Shown: positions 8,512 to 19,131 of the stretch, one piece after another
How the letters are laid out: each line of letters begins with the position of its first letter
Numbering within the stretch: position 1 is the first letter of the stretch
From: Betaproteobacteria bacterium UBA5216
GTDB taxonomy: Bacteria; Pseudomonadota; Gammaproteobacteria; Burkholderiales; SG8-41
Direction: 5' to 3'
Length of the DNA stretch: 64,000 bases
Assembly: GCA_002412495.1 (NCBI GenBank)
Contig: DHVE01000104.1
Span: 55,599 to 119,598, forward strand
Position numbers and translations under genes: made by a program
Notes under the pieces: model-generated
The model's input: the letters and a program-made list of their open reading frames with translations, nothing else
What the model was told of the DNA's origin: nothing
The model's database searches: none

Positions 8512-9468
8512 CTACACGTTCCCGATAAATTCCACCATCCGTTTGCGCTGTGCCGCGTTCGGCAAACGTGTGCGCGCGGCATCAAGGTTATCCTGCATGT
8601 GTTCCACGCGATCCGTGCCGGGAATGACAATATTCACTTCTTCCCGGGCAATCAGGTATTTCAAAAAGAACTGGCCCCAAGTCGGCGCGTCGAATTCCTT
8701 CGCCCATTCGGGAACCGCCTTGCCGGCCACGGCCTTGAACAGCGCCGCGCGCGCGAAAGGCAGATTGCACATCACCGCCGTGCCGGTGTCAGCCGCCACC
8801 GCGAGGAGCTTGTCTTCGACGCTGCGTTCCGCGAGCGAGTAATTGACCTGAATAAAATCGAGTTTTTCCTTTTGCAGCATTTCTATAAGGCGGGGATTGG
8901 CCTTGTCCTGATCCTGCGAGTGGGTTACACCGATATAGCGGCAAATGCCCTGTGCCTTCCAGTCGCGCAGCACGGCCAGATGTTCAGCAACTTCCGTCTG
9001 CGGCACGAAGCCGATGTTATGCCGCAGCATCAGTTCGACTTTATCGGTGCGCAGCCGGCGCAGGGACTCCTTCATTTCGGCGATGGCGCCCTCGCGTCCG
9101 GGCGCGCGAAACTTGGTCGAGATGAACACGCGGTCACGCGCTTTCATTTCGGCGAGCAGGTCGCCGAGCGTCGCTTCCGCCGGCCCGTACGAGGGCGCGG
9201 TATCGATCGAACGCGCGCCGGCATCGAGCAGCGTGCGGATGACCGCGATGCGGCTCGCGCGTTTTTCGGCGTCGTTACCGATATCGAGAACGAACTGCGT
9301 GCCCATGCCGATCACGGGCATGAGTTCGCCGGTGCGCGGAATCTTGCGCGTCAGCAACGGCTTGGGGGCGGCGGTTTGCGCGTTAACGGGCAATGCGGCA
9401 GAGGCGGCGAGGGCTGCGGCCAGTTTGAGTATGTCGCGGCGGGTGGCTGAGTAGTGAGTGGTTGTCAT
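8512..9468 (-). CDS. Aldo/keto reductase with Tat signal
   Basis: 318 residues. The N-terminus carries a twin-arginine motif (TRRDILKLAA) and a hydrophobic stretch ending at NAQ, so the enzyme is predicted to be exported folded with its NADP(H). The AKR barrel starts at about residue 40; catalytic motifs include SIDTAPSYG (Asp), STKF (Lys) and the HN of LRHNIG. C-terminal LPNAAQRKRMVEF is typical of the family. It is convergent with the selenoprotein gene and separated from the next minus-strand gene by 27 bp. Tat-dependent AKRs act in the periplasm on small carbonyls; the substrate is unknown. Confidence 0.88.
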   Translation of the reverse strand: MTTTHYSATRRDILKLAAALAASAALPVNAQTAAPKPLLTRKIPRTGELMPVIGMGTQFVLDIGNDAEKRASRIAVIRTLLDAGARSIDTAPSYGPAEATLGDLLAEMKARDRVFISTKFRAPGREGAIAEMKESLRRLRTDKVELMLRHNIGFVPQTEVAEHLAVLRDWKAQGICRYIGVTHSQDQDKANPRLIEMLQKEKLDFIQVNYSLAERSVEDKLLAVAADTGTAVMCNLPFARAALFKAVAGKAVPEWAKEFDAPTWGQFFLKYLIAREEVNIVIPGTDRVEHMQDNLDAARTRLPNAAQRKRMVEFIGNV

Positions 9469-9495
9469 GGGGAAAAGTATAATAAAAACAGATGG

Positions 9496-10815
9496 TTACT
9501 GCTTATCTTGCGAGGCGGCGCTGGCGACCGCGCGCGCTTCCTGTGTGCGGCCCAAGGCCAGCGCAAGGGCCAGCCAGGCGGCGGTTACAGGTACTGTGGC
9601 CAGTGAAATCGCGCCGAGTTCCAGGCCCGCGCCGCGCAGCAGCGTGAATACCCAGCCGAATAGCGCATCGCTGCCGCGAAACACCACGTTGTCGATCACG
9701 TTCTTGGCCTTGTATTTTTCTTCGCGATCCACCACCGTGAACAATACCTCGCGCGCGGGATTGGAAATCGCGAAGTTCGCCGCGCGCTGTGCCGCCTGAA
9801 ACGCAATCACCACCCATAACATCGGCGTCGCCCACAGCGCGATAAAGCCTATCGCAAAAATCAGTGGAAGAAAGGCCGCCGCCGGTCCCGCGCCAAAGCG
9901 CTTGATGAGTCTGCCCGTGGCGAGAAACTGCACAATGATGGTGAGCACGCTGACGGCAAGATCAATTTGCGCAAAAATCGCCGTGCGCTTGTTGGGATCA
10001 TCGGTCAGCGCGGCAACAATGTTCGCCTGCTGAAAATACAAAAATGTGCCGGCCAGCGACAGCATGGCCACCCACAGCGCGATGCCCGCGAGGTAGGGCG
10101 AGCGTACGATCATGACTATGCCCGCCATCCAACTTCCGCCCAGCCCGCCGACTGCCGCATCCACCTTGGGTTTTTGCGCGGCGATCTGTTCGGCTTTGAA
10201 CGCCGCCGCCGCGGATTCAAGCTGCATCGCGCAGAACACCGCGGCTTCAAGTAGCAGTGCGGCAATGATCAGCAGATTTGCGCGGCCTATCGGGACTGCC
10301 AGACTGGCTGCGATGAGCGGTCCGAGCAGCGCACCGGCGGAGCCGCCTGCCGCGATAAACCCGAACAGGCGCTTGCCTTGCTCTGAGCCGTACAGATCGG
10401 CCATGAACGACCAGAACACCGACACCGCGAACAGATTGAACACGCTGATCCAAACAAAAAATACCTGCGCGGTAATTGTGAGCTCGATACCGCGTGTCAG
10501 CAGCACCCAAAAGATAATGATGTTGGCGGCAAAGAAGTGGTACACTAGCGGTATAAACCGTTGCCGCGGCAGTCGCGCCACCAGCGCGCCATAGATCGGC
10601 ACCACCGCGAGCATGACAAAAAACGTCGCGGTAAACAGCCACGGCAGATTCTTGACGCCGCTCGCAAGGCCCATTTCGTCGCGCACCGGGCGTAGCACGT
10701 AGTAGCCCGCAAGCAGACAGAAAAAATACGCGAACGACCACAATAACGCGCGGGTTTCGCCGGGTTTAACGGCGACCACGCGGGCCAGAAATTTATCGAT
10801 TGGCGATTCGCTCAT
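9496..10815 (-). CDS. NTT/MFS-type multi-pass transporter
   Basis: 439 residues starting at ATG 10815 (MSESPIDKF). The open frame extends a further 140 codons, but that extension overlaps galU in another frame and reads as low-complexity Arg/Ser sequence, so it is rejected. About 11-12 membrane helices are visible, with the early motif YYVLRPVRDEMG that is characteristic of the MFS-like family related to ATP/ADP antiporters. Mid-protein there is a cytoplasmic loop (about 190-215). It lies 13 bp downstream of galU on the same strand, likely one transcript. The transported substrate cannot be inferred. Confidence 0.82.
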   Translation of the reverse strand: MSESPIDKFLARVVAVKPGETRALLWSFAYFFCLLAGYYVLRPVRDEMGLASGVKNLPWLFTATFFVMLAVVPIYGALVARLPRQRFIPLVYHFFAANIIIFWVLLTRGIELTITAQVFFVWISVFNLFAVSVFWSFMADLYGSEQGKRLFGFIAAGGSAGALLGPLIAASLAVPIGRANLLIIAALLLEAAVFCAMQLESAAAAFKAEQIAAQKPKVDAAVGGLGGSWMAGIVMIVRSPYLAGIALWVAMLSLAGTFLYFQQANIVAALTDDPNKRTAIFAQIDLAVSVLTIIVQFLATGRLIKRFGAGPAAAFLPLIFAIGFIALWATPMLWVVIAFQAAQRAANFAISNPAREVLFTVVDREEKYKAKNVIDNVVFRGSDALFGWVFTLLRGAGLELGAISLATVPVTAAWLALALALGRTQEARAVASAASQDKQ

Positions 10816-10828
10816 GCGGCCCCCGGCA

Positions 10829-11710
10829 CTACGCGGGACGCCGGTAGCCGAACGACTCCAGATAAGCCCTGAATTCGTTGCCGACTTCCGCATGGGTTTG
10901 CCCGATTTCAAGCGTGGCTTGCAAATAGCCGAGCTTCGAGCCGCAATCGTAACGCTTGCCCTCGTAGCGATACGCCAAAACCTGCTGCTCGGTGATGAGC
11001 GAGGCAATCGCATCGGTGAGTTGAATTTCGCCACCCGCGCCGGGGCGCACCTGCGCAAGATGATGGAAAATGCGCGCGGGGAGAATATAGCGGCCCACCA
11101 CCGCAAGCGTCGACGGCGCGTTCTCCGGCTTGGGTTTTTCGACGATGGCCTCGATGGACTCCAGACGATCCGCCAGTGGCCGCGTGGCGACAATGCCATA
11201 ACTGCCGGTATCGGCGCACGGCACTTCCTGCACACCCAGCACCGCGCTGTTGTAGCGGCCGTGGATATCCACCATTTGCCGTGTTACCGCGCGTTGCGCG
11301 ACAATCAGATCATCGGCCAGCAGCACCGCAAAGGGTTCGTCCGCGATGGCGGGTTGGGCGCACAGCACGGCATGACCGAGGCCGAGGGCTTCGGTCTGGC
11401 GAATGTAGATGCAATTCACGTTTTTCGGCAGAATGCCGCGCACCGCGTCCAGCAGCGCTTGCTTGCCGCGGCGTTCGAGTTCCGTTTCCAGTTCGTAGGC
11501 CTTGTCGAAATGGTCTTCAATCGCGCGCTTGCCGCGGCCCGTGATGAAGATCAAATCGGTCATGCCGGCCGCCACTGCCTCTTCAACCGCGAACTGAATC
11601 AGCGGCTTATCGACTATTGGCATCATCTCCTTCGGACTGGCCTTGGTCGCGGGTAAAAAGCGCGTGCCCATGCCGGCGACCGGGAAGACTGCTTTGGTGA
11701 TGGTTTTCAT
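10829..11710 (-). CDS. galU: UTP-glucose-1-phosphate uridylyltransferase
   Basis: 293 residues, full length for GalU. The enzyme makes UDP-glucose from UTP and glucose-1-phosphate for envelope polysaccharides. The N-terminal nucleotidyltransferase motif AGMGTRFLPATKASPKEM is intact, followed by the conserved VDKPLIQFAVEEA and ITGRGKRAIEDHFD segments. Catalytic-region sequences ADDLI and VEKPKPENAPS are present. No strong Shine-Dalgarno precedes ATG 11710. It is the first gene of a minus-strand pair with the transporter at 9496-10815. Confidence 0.96.
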   Translation of the reverse strand: MKTITKAVFPVAGMGTRFLPATKASPKEMMPIVDKPLIQFAVEEAVAAGMTDLIFITGRGKRAIEDHFDKAYELETELERRGKQALLDAVRGILPKNVNCIYIRQTEALGLGHAVLCAQPAIADEPFAVLLADDLIVAQRAVTRQMVDIHGRYNSAVLGVQEVPCADTGSYGIVATRPLADRLESIEAIVEKPKPENAPSTLAVVGRYILPARIFHHLAQVRPGAGGEIQLTDAIASLITEQQVLAYRYEGKRYDCGSKLGYLQATLEIGQTHAEVGNEFRAYLESFGYRRPA

Positions 11711-11898
11711 GTTGTTTGAGTTATTGTGAGGCGGCTAAAGGGACTAAAGGGCCAATTGTAGATTGTACTCCGTGACCGCGATCAGACGGCTGGCGCGGAC
11801 ATCGTGGCGCCTTTAGCAATGCGCCACAATTGATGTATATCATTACACTGAAGCAATGGTATGCTAACCTTTTGTTTTTACGGAATAAAAATAATCAC

Positions 11899-13095
11899 AT
11901 GCGATTCGGAATGCGCGGGCTGTTGATCGTGGCGGTTGCCGTGGGTGTGGCCGCGATGGCGTACCTTGCGACGCGGCCCAAACCGGTGGCGGTGGACATC
12001 ATGATCGCCAAGCGCGAAGACGTGCAGACCAGCGTGGTGGCGAGCGGGCGGGTACTCGCGCCATCGCGCGTGGATATCGGTTCAACCATTACCGGGCGCG
12101 TGCAGAAAGTCGCGGTCCGTGAAGGCGCGCGCGTGGCCGAGGGCCAGTTGCTGGTGCAACTGGAACAAACGGAATTGGCAGCGGCGGTGTCGCAGGCACG
12201 CGCGGCGCGTGACCGCGCACGGGCACGCGTGACGTCGGTGGCCACACTCGCGCTGCCCACCGCGCGCGAATCGCAATCGCAGGCCGAATCGAACGTCACG
12301 CTCGCCGAGCGCGAATACAAGCGCTCGCAGGACTTGCTGGCCAAGGGGTTTATCAGTCAATCGCGGGTTGACGAGGCCGAGCGGCAGGTGCTGGTGGCGC
12401 GCAGCCAACTGGCATCCGCCAAATCGCAGGTCAGCGCGCAGAGCACGCAGGGTGGCGAGGCGCAACAGGTGCGCGAGCAACTGGCCGAAGCCGAAGCCGC
12501 GTTGCAACTCGCGCAGGCGAAACTCGCGCAAACAGAAATTCGCGCGCCCGCCGCCGGCGTGGTGTTGGAACGTTTGGTCGAGCCCGGCGACATCGCGCAG
12601 CCCACGCGCCGCGTGATGACGCTGGCGCTCGACGGGCCGGCGCGGCTGATTGTTCAGGTGGATGAAAAAAATCTGCCGCTGCTGCAAACCGGCAGCAAGG
12701 CGCTCGCGGCGGCGGATGCGTTTCCCACCGAGCGTTTCGAAGCGGTGATCGCCTATATTTCGCCCGGTGTGGACGCGGCGCGCGGCACGGTGGAATTGCG
12801 GCTCGACATACCGGGGGCGCCGGCGTTTCTGAAATCCGACATGACCGTATCGGTTGATATCACCGGGCCGCTGTTGAAGCAGGTGGTGTTTGCGCCCGCC
12901 GACATCGTGCATCAATTGCAATCGGATGCGCCGTATGTGGTACTGGATCGCGATGGTCTAGCCACCAAGGCGCCGGTGCGCGTCGGTGTGCAGATGCAAG
13001 GCAAGGTGCAACTGGTGAAGGGCGTCGAGACGGGCGAGCGCCTGGTGCTGACGCGCGAAGTCGAACCGGGTGTACGGTTGCGAGCGCGGAAATAG
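11899..13095 (+). CDS. HlyD/MacA-type periplasmic adaptor of an ABC exporter
   Basis: 398 residues from ATG 11899; ATG 11911 is also possible and the frame extends to 11830 without a better start. Domains: N-terminal membrane anchor (no lipobox), split lipoyl/biotinyl-like domain (GRVQKVAVREGARVAEGQLL and the later RAPAAGVVLERLVEPGD), a long coiled-coil hairpin rich in Ala/Gln/Arg (about 95-210) and C-terminal beta-barrel/membrane-proximal domains. It precedes permease and ATPase genes with a 5-bp gap, giving a complete tripartite inner-membrane unit. No TolC-like outer-membrane partner is present in the window. Confidence 0.9.
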   Translation: MRFGMRGLLIVAVAVGVAAMAYLATRPKPVAVDIMIAKREDVQTSVVASGRVLAPSRVDIGSTITGRVQKVAVREGARVAEGQLLVQLEQTELAAAVSQARAARDRARARVTSVATLALPTARESQSQAESNVTLAEREYKRSQDLLAKGFISQSRVDEAERQVLVARSQLASAKSQVSAQSTQGGEAQQVREQLAEAEAALQLAQAKLAQTEIRAPAAGVVLERLVEPGDIAQPTRRVMTLALDGPARLIVQVDEKNLPLLQTGSKALAAADAFPTERFEAVIAYISPGVDAARGTVELRLDIPGAPAFLKSDMTVSVDITGPLLKQVVFAPADIVHQLQSDAPYVVLDRDGLATKAPVRVGVQMQGKVQLVKGVETGERLVLTREVEPGVRLRARK

Positions 13096-13100
13096 CTGGC

Positions 13101-14327
<1,227 letters not shown>

Positions 14328-14345
14328 CGGGAACAGGACCGGCGC

Positions 14346-15086
14346 ATGAACACAACCACAGCATCATCAGCGGCGCCTGCCGCGCTGGTCCAGCTGGCAG
14401 CACTGCGCAAAACCTACAATGCAGGCCTGCCCTCGGAGCAGGAGGTGCTGCATGGCATTAATCTCGAGATACGCGCGGGTGAGTTCGCGGCACTCATAGG
14501 CCCTTCCGGCTCCGGCAAAAGCACCTTGCTCAACATACTCGGCTTACTGGAGGGAGGTTCCGGTGGCGTCTATCGGCTGGCGGGGCGCGATGTCACGCAA
14601 CTGGACGACGACGCGCGCACCCAAGCGCGCCACGCCACGCTCGGATTCATTTTTCAGTTTCATCACTTGTTGCCGGCATTCAGTACACTCGAAAACGTGA
14701 TGTTGCCCGCGCTGATCGGCGGCGAGGTGATGGACAAAACCTCGCGTGATCGCGCGGCGTGGCTGCTCGACGCGGTGGGGCTGAACGGTGCGCACCACAA
14801 AAAACCCTCAGAGCTTTCCGGGGGCATGCAACAGCGGGTGGCCATTGCGCGCGCACTGGTGCGATCGCCGCAACTGGTGCTGGCCGATGAACCCACCGGC
14901 AATCTCGATACACATACCAGCGACAGCATTTTCGAATTGTTGCGTCAATTCAATCGCGAGCAGGGCACGGCGTTTCTGGTGGTGACGCATGATCCGCGGC
15001 TCGCCGCGCGCTGCGACCGCATCATCGAGTTGGTGGATGGATCGATTGCAGGCGACCGTGCCAATACACCCAGTACGAACCGGTAA
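14346..15086 (+). CDS. ABC transporter ATPase, LolD/MacB-type
   Basis: 246 residues. Walker A GPSGSGKS, Q-loop FQFHHLLPAF, signature LSGGMQQRVAIARAL, Walker B LVLADEPTGNLD and an H-loop VVTHD are all intact, so it should hydrolyse ATP. A short N-terminal extension rich in Ala/Thr/Ser precedes the fold. It starts 18 bases after the permease stop and closes the three-gene exporter operon 11899-15086. LolD/FtsE-like ATPases pair with FtsX-type permeases, as seen here. Whether the cargo is a lipoprotein or a small molecule is not determinable. Confidence 0.94.
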   Translation: MNTTTASSAAPAALVQLAALRKTYNAGLPSEQEVLHGINLEIRAGEFAALIGPSGSGKSTLLNILGLLEGGSGGVYRLAGRDVTQLDDDARTQARHATLGFIFQFHHLLPAFSTLENVMLPALIGGEVMDKTSRDRAAWLLDAVGLNGAHHKKPSELSGGMQQRVAIARALVRSPQLVLADEPTGNLDTHTSDSIFELLRQFNREQGTAFLVVTHDPRLAARCDRIIELVDGSIAGDRANTPSTNR

Positions 15087-15108
15087 TTAGTCGTTTAAAA
15101 ACATACAC

Positions 15109-15867
15109 TTACATCCCGGGGAATCGCCCGCCCGAACAGGTAATGCGGTCCCCCGTGATATACGAGGCCTCGTCCGAAGCAAGAAACAGCGCCGCGTTGG
15201 CGACTTCATCGGGGATGCCATTGCGCCGCAGCGCCAGATGCTGATGCTCGGGACGCATTTCCTCGCCCGGCAAATACCACTCGGGATTGCGCCGCTCGGT
15301 ATCGATGTTACCCACGGCGATCAGGTTGGCGCGCACGCGGTGCGGGCCAAGGTCCACGGCCATCGCCTTGATCAGCCCGTACAGACCGTGCTTTGAGGCC
15401 GCCACCGCGCTGATGCCCGTCCGCATGGCGGTTAGGGATGACATGCCGCCCAGCGCGACAATGCTGCCGCGCTTGCGTTCGATCATCCCAGGCGCCAATG
15501 CCTTGGCAAGGAAAAACGTCGAATGCACATTGACGTTGAAAATCTGTTGCCACTCGTCGTAACTGAAATCCCAAAATGGCCGGTGCGGGCGCAAGCCCAC
15601 GACGCTGATCAACACGTCCACCTTGCCGAAGTGTTGAAGGCCTTGCTGCACCACGCGGTTGACCGCCTCATGCTGGCTCACGTCCGCCGCGAGCGGCAAG
15701 GCGCGCACGCCCAAGGCCTCGCATTCGCCCGCGACCTGTTCCACATCGCTGGCGGTTCTGGCTACCAGAATGACATCCGCGCCTTCGCGGGCAAAAGCCA
15801 ATGCCATCGCCTTGCCGATGTTGCGGCCGGCGCCGGAGATCAGCGCGGTCTTGCCTTGAAATCGCAT
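15109..15867 (-). CDS. SDR-family oxidoreductase lacking the catalytic Tyr
   Basis: 252 residues from ATG 15867, which has GGGAG upstream; the frame runs to 16023 but without support. Rossmann nucleotide motif SGAGRNIG near the N-terminus and NAG-region equivalent SVVGLRPHRP are visible. At the usual YxxxK site the sequence is AVAASKHGL: Lys is kept but Tyr is Val. The C-terminus LFLASDEASYITGDRITCSGG is typical of classical SDRs. It is divergent from the Bug gene at 16018. Function: NAD(P)-dependent reaction possible only if another residue replaces Tyr; alternatively a non-redox paralogue. Confidence 0.85.
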   Translation of the reverse strand: MRFQGKTALISGAGRNIGKAMALAFAREGADVILVARTASDVEQVAGECEALGVRALPLAADVSQHEAVNRVVQQGLQHFGKVDVLISVVGLRPHRPFWDFSYDEWQQIFNVNVHSTFFLAKALAPGMIERKRGSIVALGGMSSLTAMRTGISAVAASKHGLYGLIKAMAVDLGPHRVRANLIAVGNIDTERRNPEWYLPGEEMRPEHQHLALRRNGIPDEVANAALFLASDEASYITGDRITCSGGRFPGM

Positions 15868-16017
15868 GAGCGTACTCCCGAGGATAAGTGCAAGGAATAG
15901 TCGGGCTTTTTTACCGGGGCGTCCAGAGCGTGTCAACCGGAGAGCCGGACGCGCACGGTTTTGTTGCGACACGCCTTTTGATATAAAGTGAACCGAATGC
16001 TTGAAAGGGTGGCCATT

Positions 16018-16992
16018 ATGCAACTGCGTATGGGGTGGATCATCGGGGTGTTATTGCCGGCGCTCGGGGTCGCTCCCCACGCTGGCGCGCAGCAATATCC
16101 GACCAAGGCCATTCGGCTGCTGGTGGGCAATACGCCGGGCGGCGGCACCGATCTTATTGCGCGCACGCTCTCGCAAAGGTTGTATGAAGCCTGGGGACAC
16201 TCCGTGGTGGTCGAGCATCGCCCCGGCGGCACTGGCGCGGTGGCGTCGGTGACCGTCGCCAAGGCCGCACCGGACGGTTACAGCCTGATGATCGTGACGA
16301 GCAGCAGCCATGCCATCGCGCCGGCGCTGCAACGCGATTTGCCCTATCACCCGGTGCGGGATTTTGCATCGGTGGCGCTGGTTGCCACCGCGCCGCAAAT
16401 ACTGGTGGCGCATCCCGCGCTCGCGGCCAACTCGGTCAAGGAACTGGTCGCGCTGGCGAAAGCCAAACCCGGCGCGCTTAACTATGCGTCATCCGGTACC
16501 GGTACGCTTGGCTACATGACCGCGGAACTGCTCAAATCCGTCACGCAAACTGACATCGTGCACATTCCTTACAAAGGCACCGGTAGCGCGGTGATTGAAC
16601 TGCTCGGCGGTCAGGTGCAATTGATGTTCAGCGCGCCCGGCGCCGTGATTCAGCACGTGCGCGCCGGCAAGCTGAAATCAATGGCCGTGGCAAGCGCCAA
16701 GCGGCCCGCGGGTCTGGAAGACGTGACGACCTTTGCCGAAGCGGGGTATCCCGCCATCGAGGCCTCGAACTGGTACGCCATACTCACCACGGCAGGTACA
16801 CCCAAGGCGATTGTGGACAAACTGAATCAGGGCATTGTGCGCGCGGTGAGCCTGCCCGATGTTAAAGAGTCGTTTTTCTCGCAGGGTTACGAGGCGACCT
16901 CCAGCACGCCGCAGCAACTTGAACAACTGATTCGCAACGACCTTGCGAAGTGGCAGAAGGTGGTTCAGGCGGCGGGTGCGCGGCAGCGTTAA
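16018..16992 (+). CDS. Bug/TctC-family extracytoplasmic solute receptor
   Basis: 324 residues. ATG 16018 is supported by GAAAGGGTGG just upstream; ATG 15997 and GTG 15988 are in frame. Signal peptide ends at AGA|QQY. The fold is the two-lobed Venus-flytrap of tripartite tricarboxylate transporter receptors: substrate loop NTPGGGTDLIAR, then HRPGGTGA and the hallmark APDGYSLM. Members bind small carboxylates; which one is not predictable. There are no TctA/TctB genes nearby. The gene is convergent with the flavin oxidoreductase at 16999-18987, with only 6 bases between their stops. Confidence 0.93.
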   Translation: MQLRMGWIIGVLLPALGVAPHAGAQQYPTKAIRLLVGNTPGGGTDLIARTLSQRLYEAWGHSVVVEHRPGGTGAVASVTVAKAAPDGYSLMIVTSSSHAIAPALQRDLPYHPVRDFASVALVATAPQILVAHPALAANSVKELVALAKAKPGALNYASSGTGTLGYMTAELLKSVTQTDIVHIPYKGTGSAVIELLGGQVQLMFSAPGAVIQHVRAGKLKSMAVASAKRPAGLEDVTTFAEAGYPAIEASNWYAILTTAGTPKAIVDKLNQGIVRAVSLPDVKESFFSQGYEATSSTPQQLEQLIRNDLAKWQKVVQAAGARQR

Positions 16993-16998
16993 TCTGGG

Positions 16999-18987
16999 TT
17001 AGATCGCATTGCCTGCGGCGTCGCCATCAGCGGTCGCGGCCAACAGCCCGCGCGGCGACAGACAATCACCGGCACGGTGTACCTCGATGCCGGCCTCGCG
17101 CAAGGGCTCGTACAACGTATCGTTGGGCACGCGTGGTGTTGCGTATGCGAGAAACGCCACGTTGTTGATGACCCCTACGTCGCCGTTGTAGACGTTAACG
17201 TATTCCAGAGTACCGCTTTCGAAGCCATCGCTCCAGCGCGGCTCGGCGAGCATGATCATGCCGATGCGTTTTTCGCTTAACCGCCGCAGTATGCCTTGCC
17301 GCGCGATCAACGACGTGTCTTGCGCGAGGGCGTCGCGCGGCGTGATCAGCACAACGCGCCCGAACAGCGCATGCAGCCGTTCCGCCGCCGCATAAGTGCC
17401 TTCGGTGTGATCCATGTCGTACAACACCGCCGTGCCGGATTGGCGGACGGTAATGCCTTCCAGTGCAGCCATGGCGGCACGCAGATCGGGTACCAGGCCG
17501 GCATCGCGCAAATCCGCGGGCAGCCACGACGGCGGCAGCATATGTGAGCCTGACGCGAGCACCACCGCGTCAGGTTGCAGCGCGAGCACATTGGCCAACG
17601 TGGCGGTCACGCCCAGTTCAAAACGGACACCGAATTTTTGCGCGGCCGCAAGCTGGTAATCGGCAATGTTCTGATAAGACTCGCCACCCGGCAGTTGCGC
17701 GCGAAGCCGCAGTTTTCCGCCCACGCCGCCGCCGCGGCTGAACACCGTCACCGCATGTCCGCGTGCCGCGGCGATCCACGCGGCTTCCATGCCCGCCACG
17801 CCGGCGCCGACAACCACCACGCGTTTGCGCGTGGCGGCAGGCGAGGGCCGCCAATCCGCTTCGCCGGGGGCTGCCACGCGCGGATTATTAACGCAGGCGA
17901 CGGCGCTCGCCTGTGTGTTGATGGTGTCCCAACAGGTATTGCACGACAGGCAGTAACGGATGTTGTGGGTTCGTCCCTGCGCCGCCTTCAACGGCCACGC
18001 CGGATCGCACAGCAGCGGGCGTCCGAGTCCGATCAGTTCCGCGTCGCCGTGCGCAACCACGCTGTCGGCTTCCGCCGGATCGGTGATGAAGCCGAGTGCC
18101 ACGACCGGCACGCCGGGTATGGCGCGGCGCAGTTCGCGGATCAGCGGCAGGTAGGGCGCGCGCGGGCCGTGGCCGTTGGGCAGATGCATTTCCATCGAGC
18201 GCGCGTGACTGCCTTGGGCAAAACACACGTAATCAACCCGGCCACCAGTCGTCAGATGTGATGCGATGATTGCGGCCTGCGCCGGATCAACGCCGCCGGA
18301 AACGCCGTCATCACCCGGTAGTTTCAATCCGAGAATAAAGGCCTTGCCGCAGGCGGCGCGTATCGCGGCCACGAGTTCAGCCACGATGCGGCAGCGTCCT
18401 TCGCAATCGCCGCCGTATCGATCCGTGCGGATGTTTGAGCACGGCGAAAGAAACTGATGAAACAGATGCCCGTGCGCGCACGAAATTTCAACACCGCTGA
18501 AGCCACAACGCTGCAATCGATGCGCGGACTGCGCGAAGTCGTTGATGAGTTGGCCGATCTCCGCCGCAGTCAGAGCATGCGGTACGGTCCAACTGATGTC
18601 GTCGGGCAGCGCGGATGCGCCCACGGCGTCGGGCGTGCGCCCGGGCACATGGCGGCCGCGCCCGGGATCCTGAATTTGGCCGAGCAGCCGGCAATCCTGC
18701 GATTCGACCGCGTCCGCCCAGCGCTTGAGCGCGTCCAGGTTGTCATCATTCCAGGCGCGCACCCAATGCGGTGCGTTCTGGCGGCGCGCCATGCTGAGCG
18801 GCTCGGTGACGATCAGCGCCGCGCCACCCTGCGCGCGATTGGCGTGATACCGGATCAGCCGCTCGGTCACGCGCGTGTTCTCCGCCATGCGCGTGGTCAT
18901 GGACGCATGCACGACCCGGTTGCGCAGCGGCTTGCCCGCCAAAGTGAAGGGCGAGAGCAGCGCCGGGTACGGGGTTGGTTCGTTCAT
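16999..18987 (-). CDS. Old Yellow Enzyme / dienoyl-CoA reductase-like Fe-S flavoprotein
   Basis: 662 residues: N-terminal FMN TIM-barrel (about 1-340), a 4Fe-4S binding segment and C-terminal FAD/NAD(P) Rossmann domains (VVVGAGVAGMEAAWIAA from about 390). Cluster cysteines are C346, C349, C352 and C365, i.e. C-x2-C-x2-C-x12-C. That spacing matches trimethylamine dehydrogenase; 2,4-dienoyl-CoA reductase usually has x3 between the second and third Cys. This class reduces enoyl or dienoyl substrates or demethylates amines with electrons passing FAD to Fe-S to FMN. No start-proximal Shine-Dalgarno is obvious. Substrate unknown. Confidence 0.88.
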   Translation of the reverse strand: MNEPTPYPALLSPFTLAGKPLRNRVVHASMTTRMAENTRVTERLIRYHANRAQGGAALIVTEPLSMARRQNAPHWVRAWNDDNLDALKRWADAVESQDCRLLGQIQDPGRGRHVPGRTPDAVGASALPDDISWTVPHALTAAEIGQLINDFAQSAHRLQRCGFSGVEISCAHGHLFHQFLSPCSNIRTDRYGGDCEGRCRIVAELVAAIRAACGKAFILGLKLPGDDGVSGGVDPAQAAIIASHLTTGGRVDYVCFAQGSHARSMEMHLPNGHGPRAPYLPLIRELRRAIPGVPVVALGFITDPAEADSVVAHGDAELIGLGRPLLCDPAWPLKAAQGRTHNIRYCLSCNTCWDTINTQASAVACVNNPRVAAPGEADWRPSPAATRKRVVVVGAGVAGMEAAWIAAARGHAVTVFSRGGGVGGKLRLRAQLPGGESYQNIADYQLAAAQKFGVRFELGVTATLANVLALQPDAVVLASGSHMLPPSWLPADLRDAGLVPDLRAAMAALEGITVRQSGTAVLYDMDHTEGTYAAAERLHALFGRVVLITPRDALAQDTSLIARQGILRRLSEKRIGMIMLAEPRWSDGFESGTLEYVNVYNGDVGVINNVAFLAYATPRVPNDTLYEPLREAGIEVHRAGDCLSPRGLLAATADGDAAGNAI

Positions 18988-19011
18988 AAGATGATTGCGA
19001 TAGCAGCGCGC

Positions 19012-19041
19012 GCAATGATACCGGGCGCAATGATACCGGGC
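19012..19041. repeat. 15-bp perfect tandem duplication
   Basis: The unit GCAATGATACCGGGC occurs twice head to tail (19012-19026 and 19027-19041) in the short gap between divergent genes at 18987 and 19132. Probably a replication-slippage duplication; no function is evident. Confidence 0.85.
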
Positions 19042-19131
19042 GCTATTGCGATTTAGGTAAAAATGACGGAAATTGCAACGCTACACGTTGACACATCCAA
19101 TTCATTCTCCAAACTGCAAACAGGAAACCCC

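Noticed and set aside
10816..11235. N-terminal 140-codon extension of the NTT/MFS transporter
   Set aside because: It overlaps galU in another frame and reads as random Arg/Ser-rich sequence; ATG 10815 begins the conserved protein.
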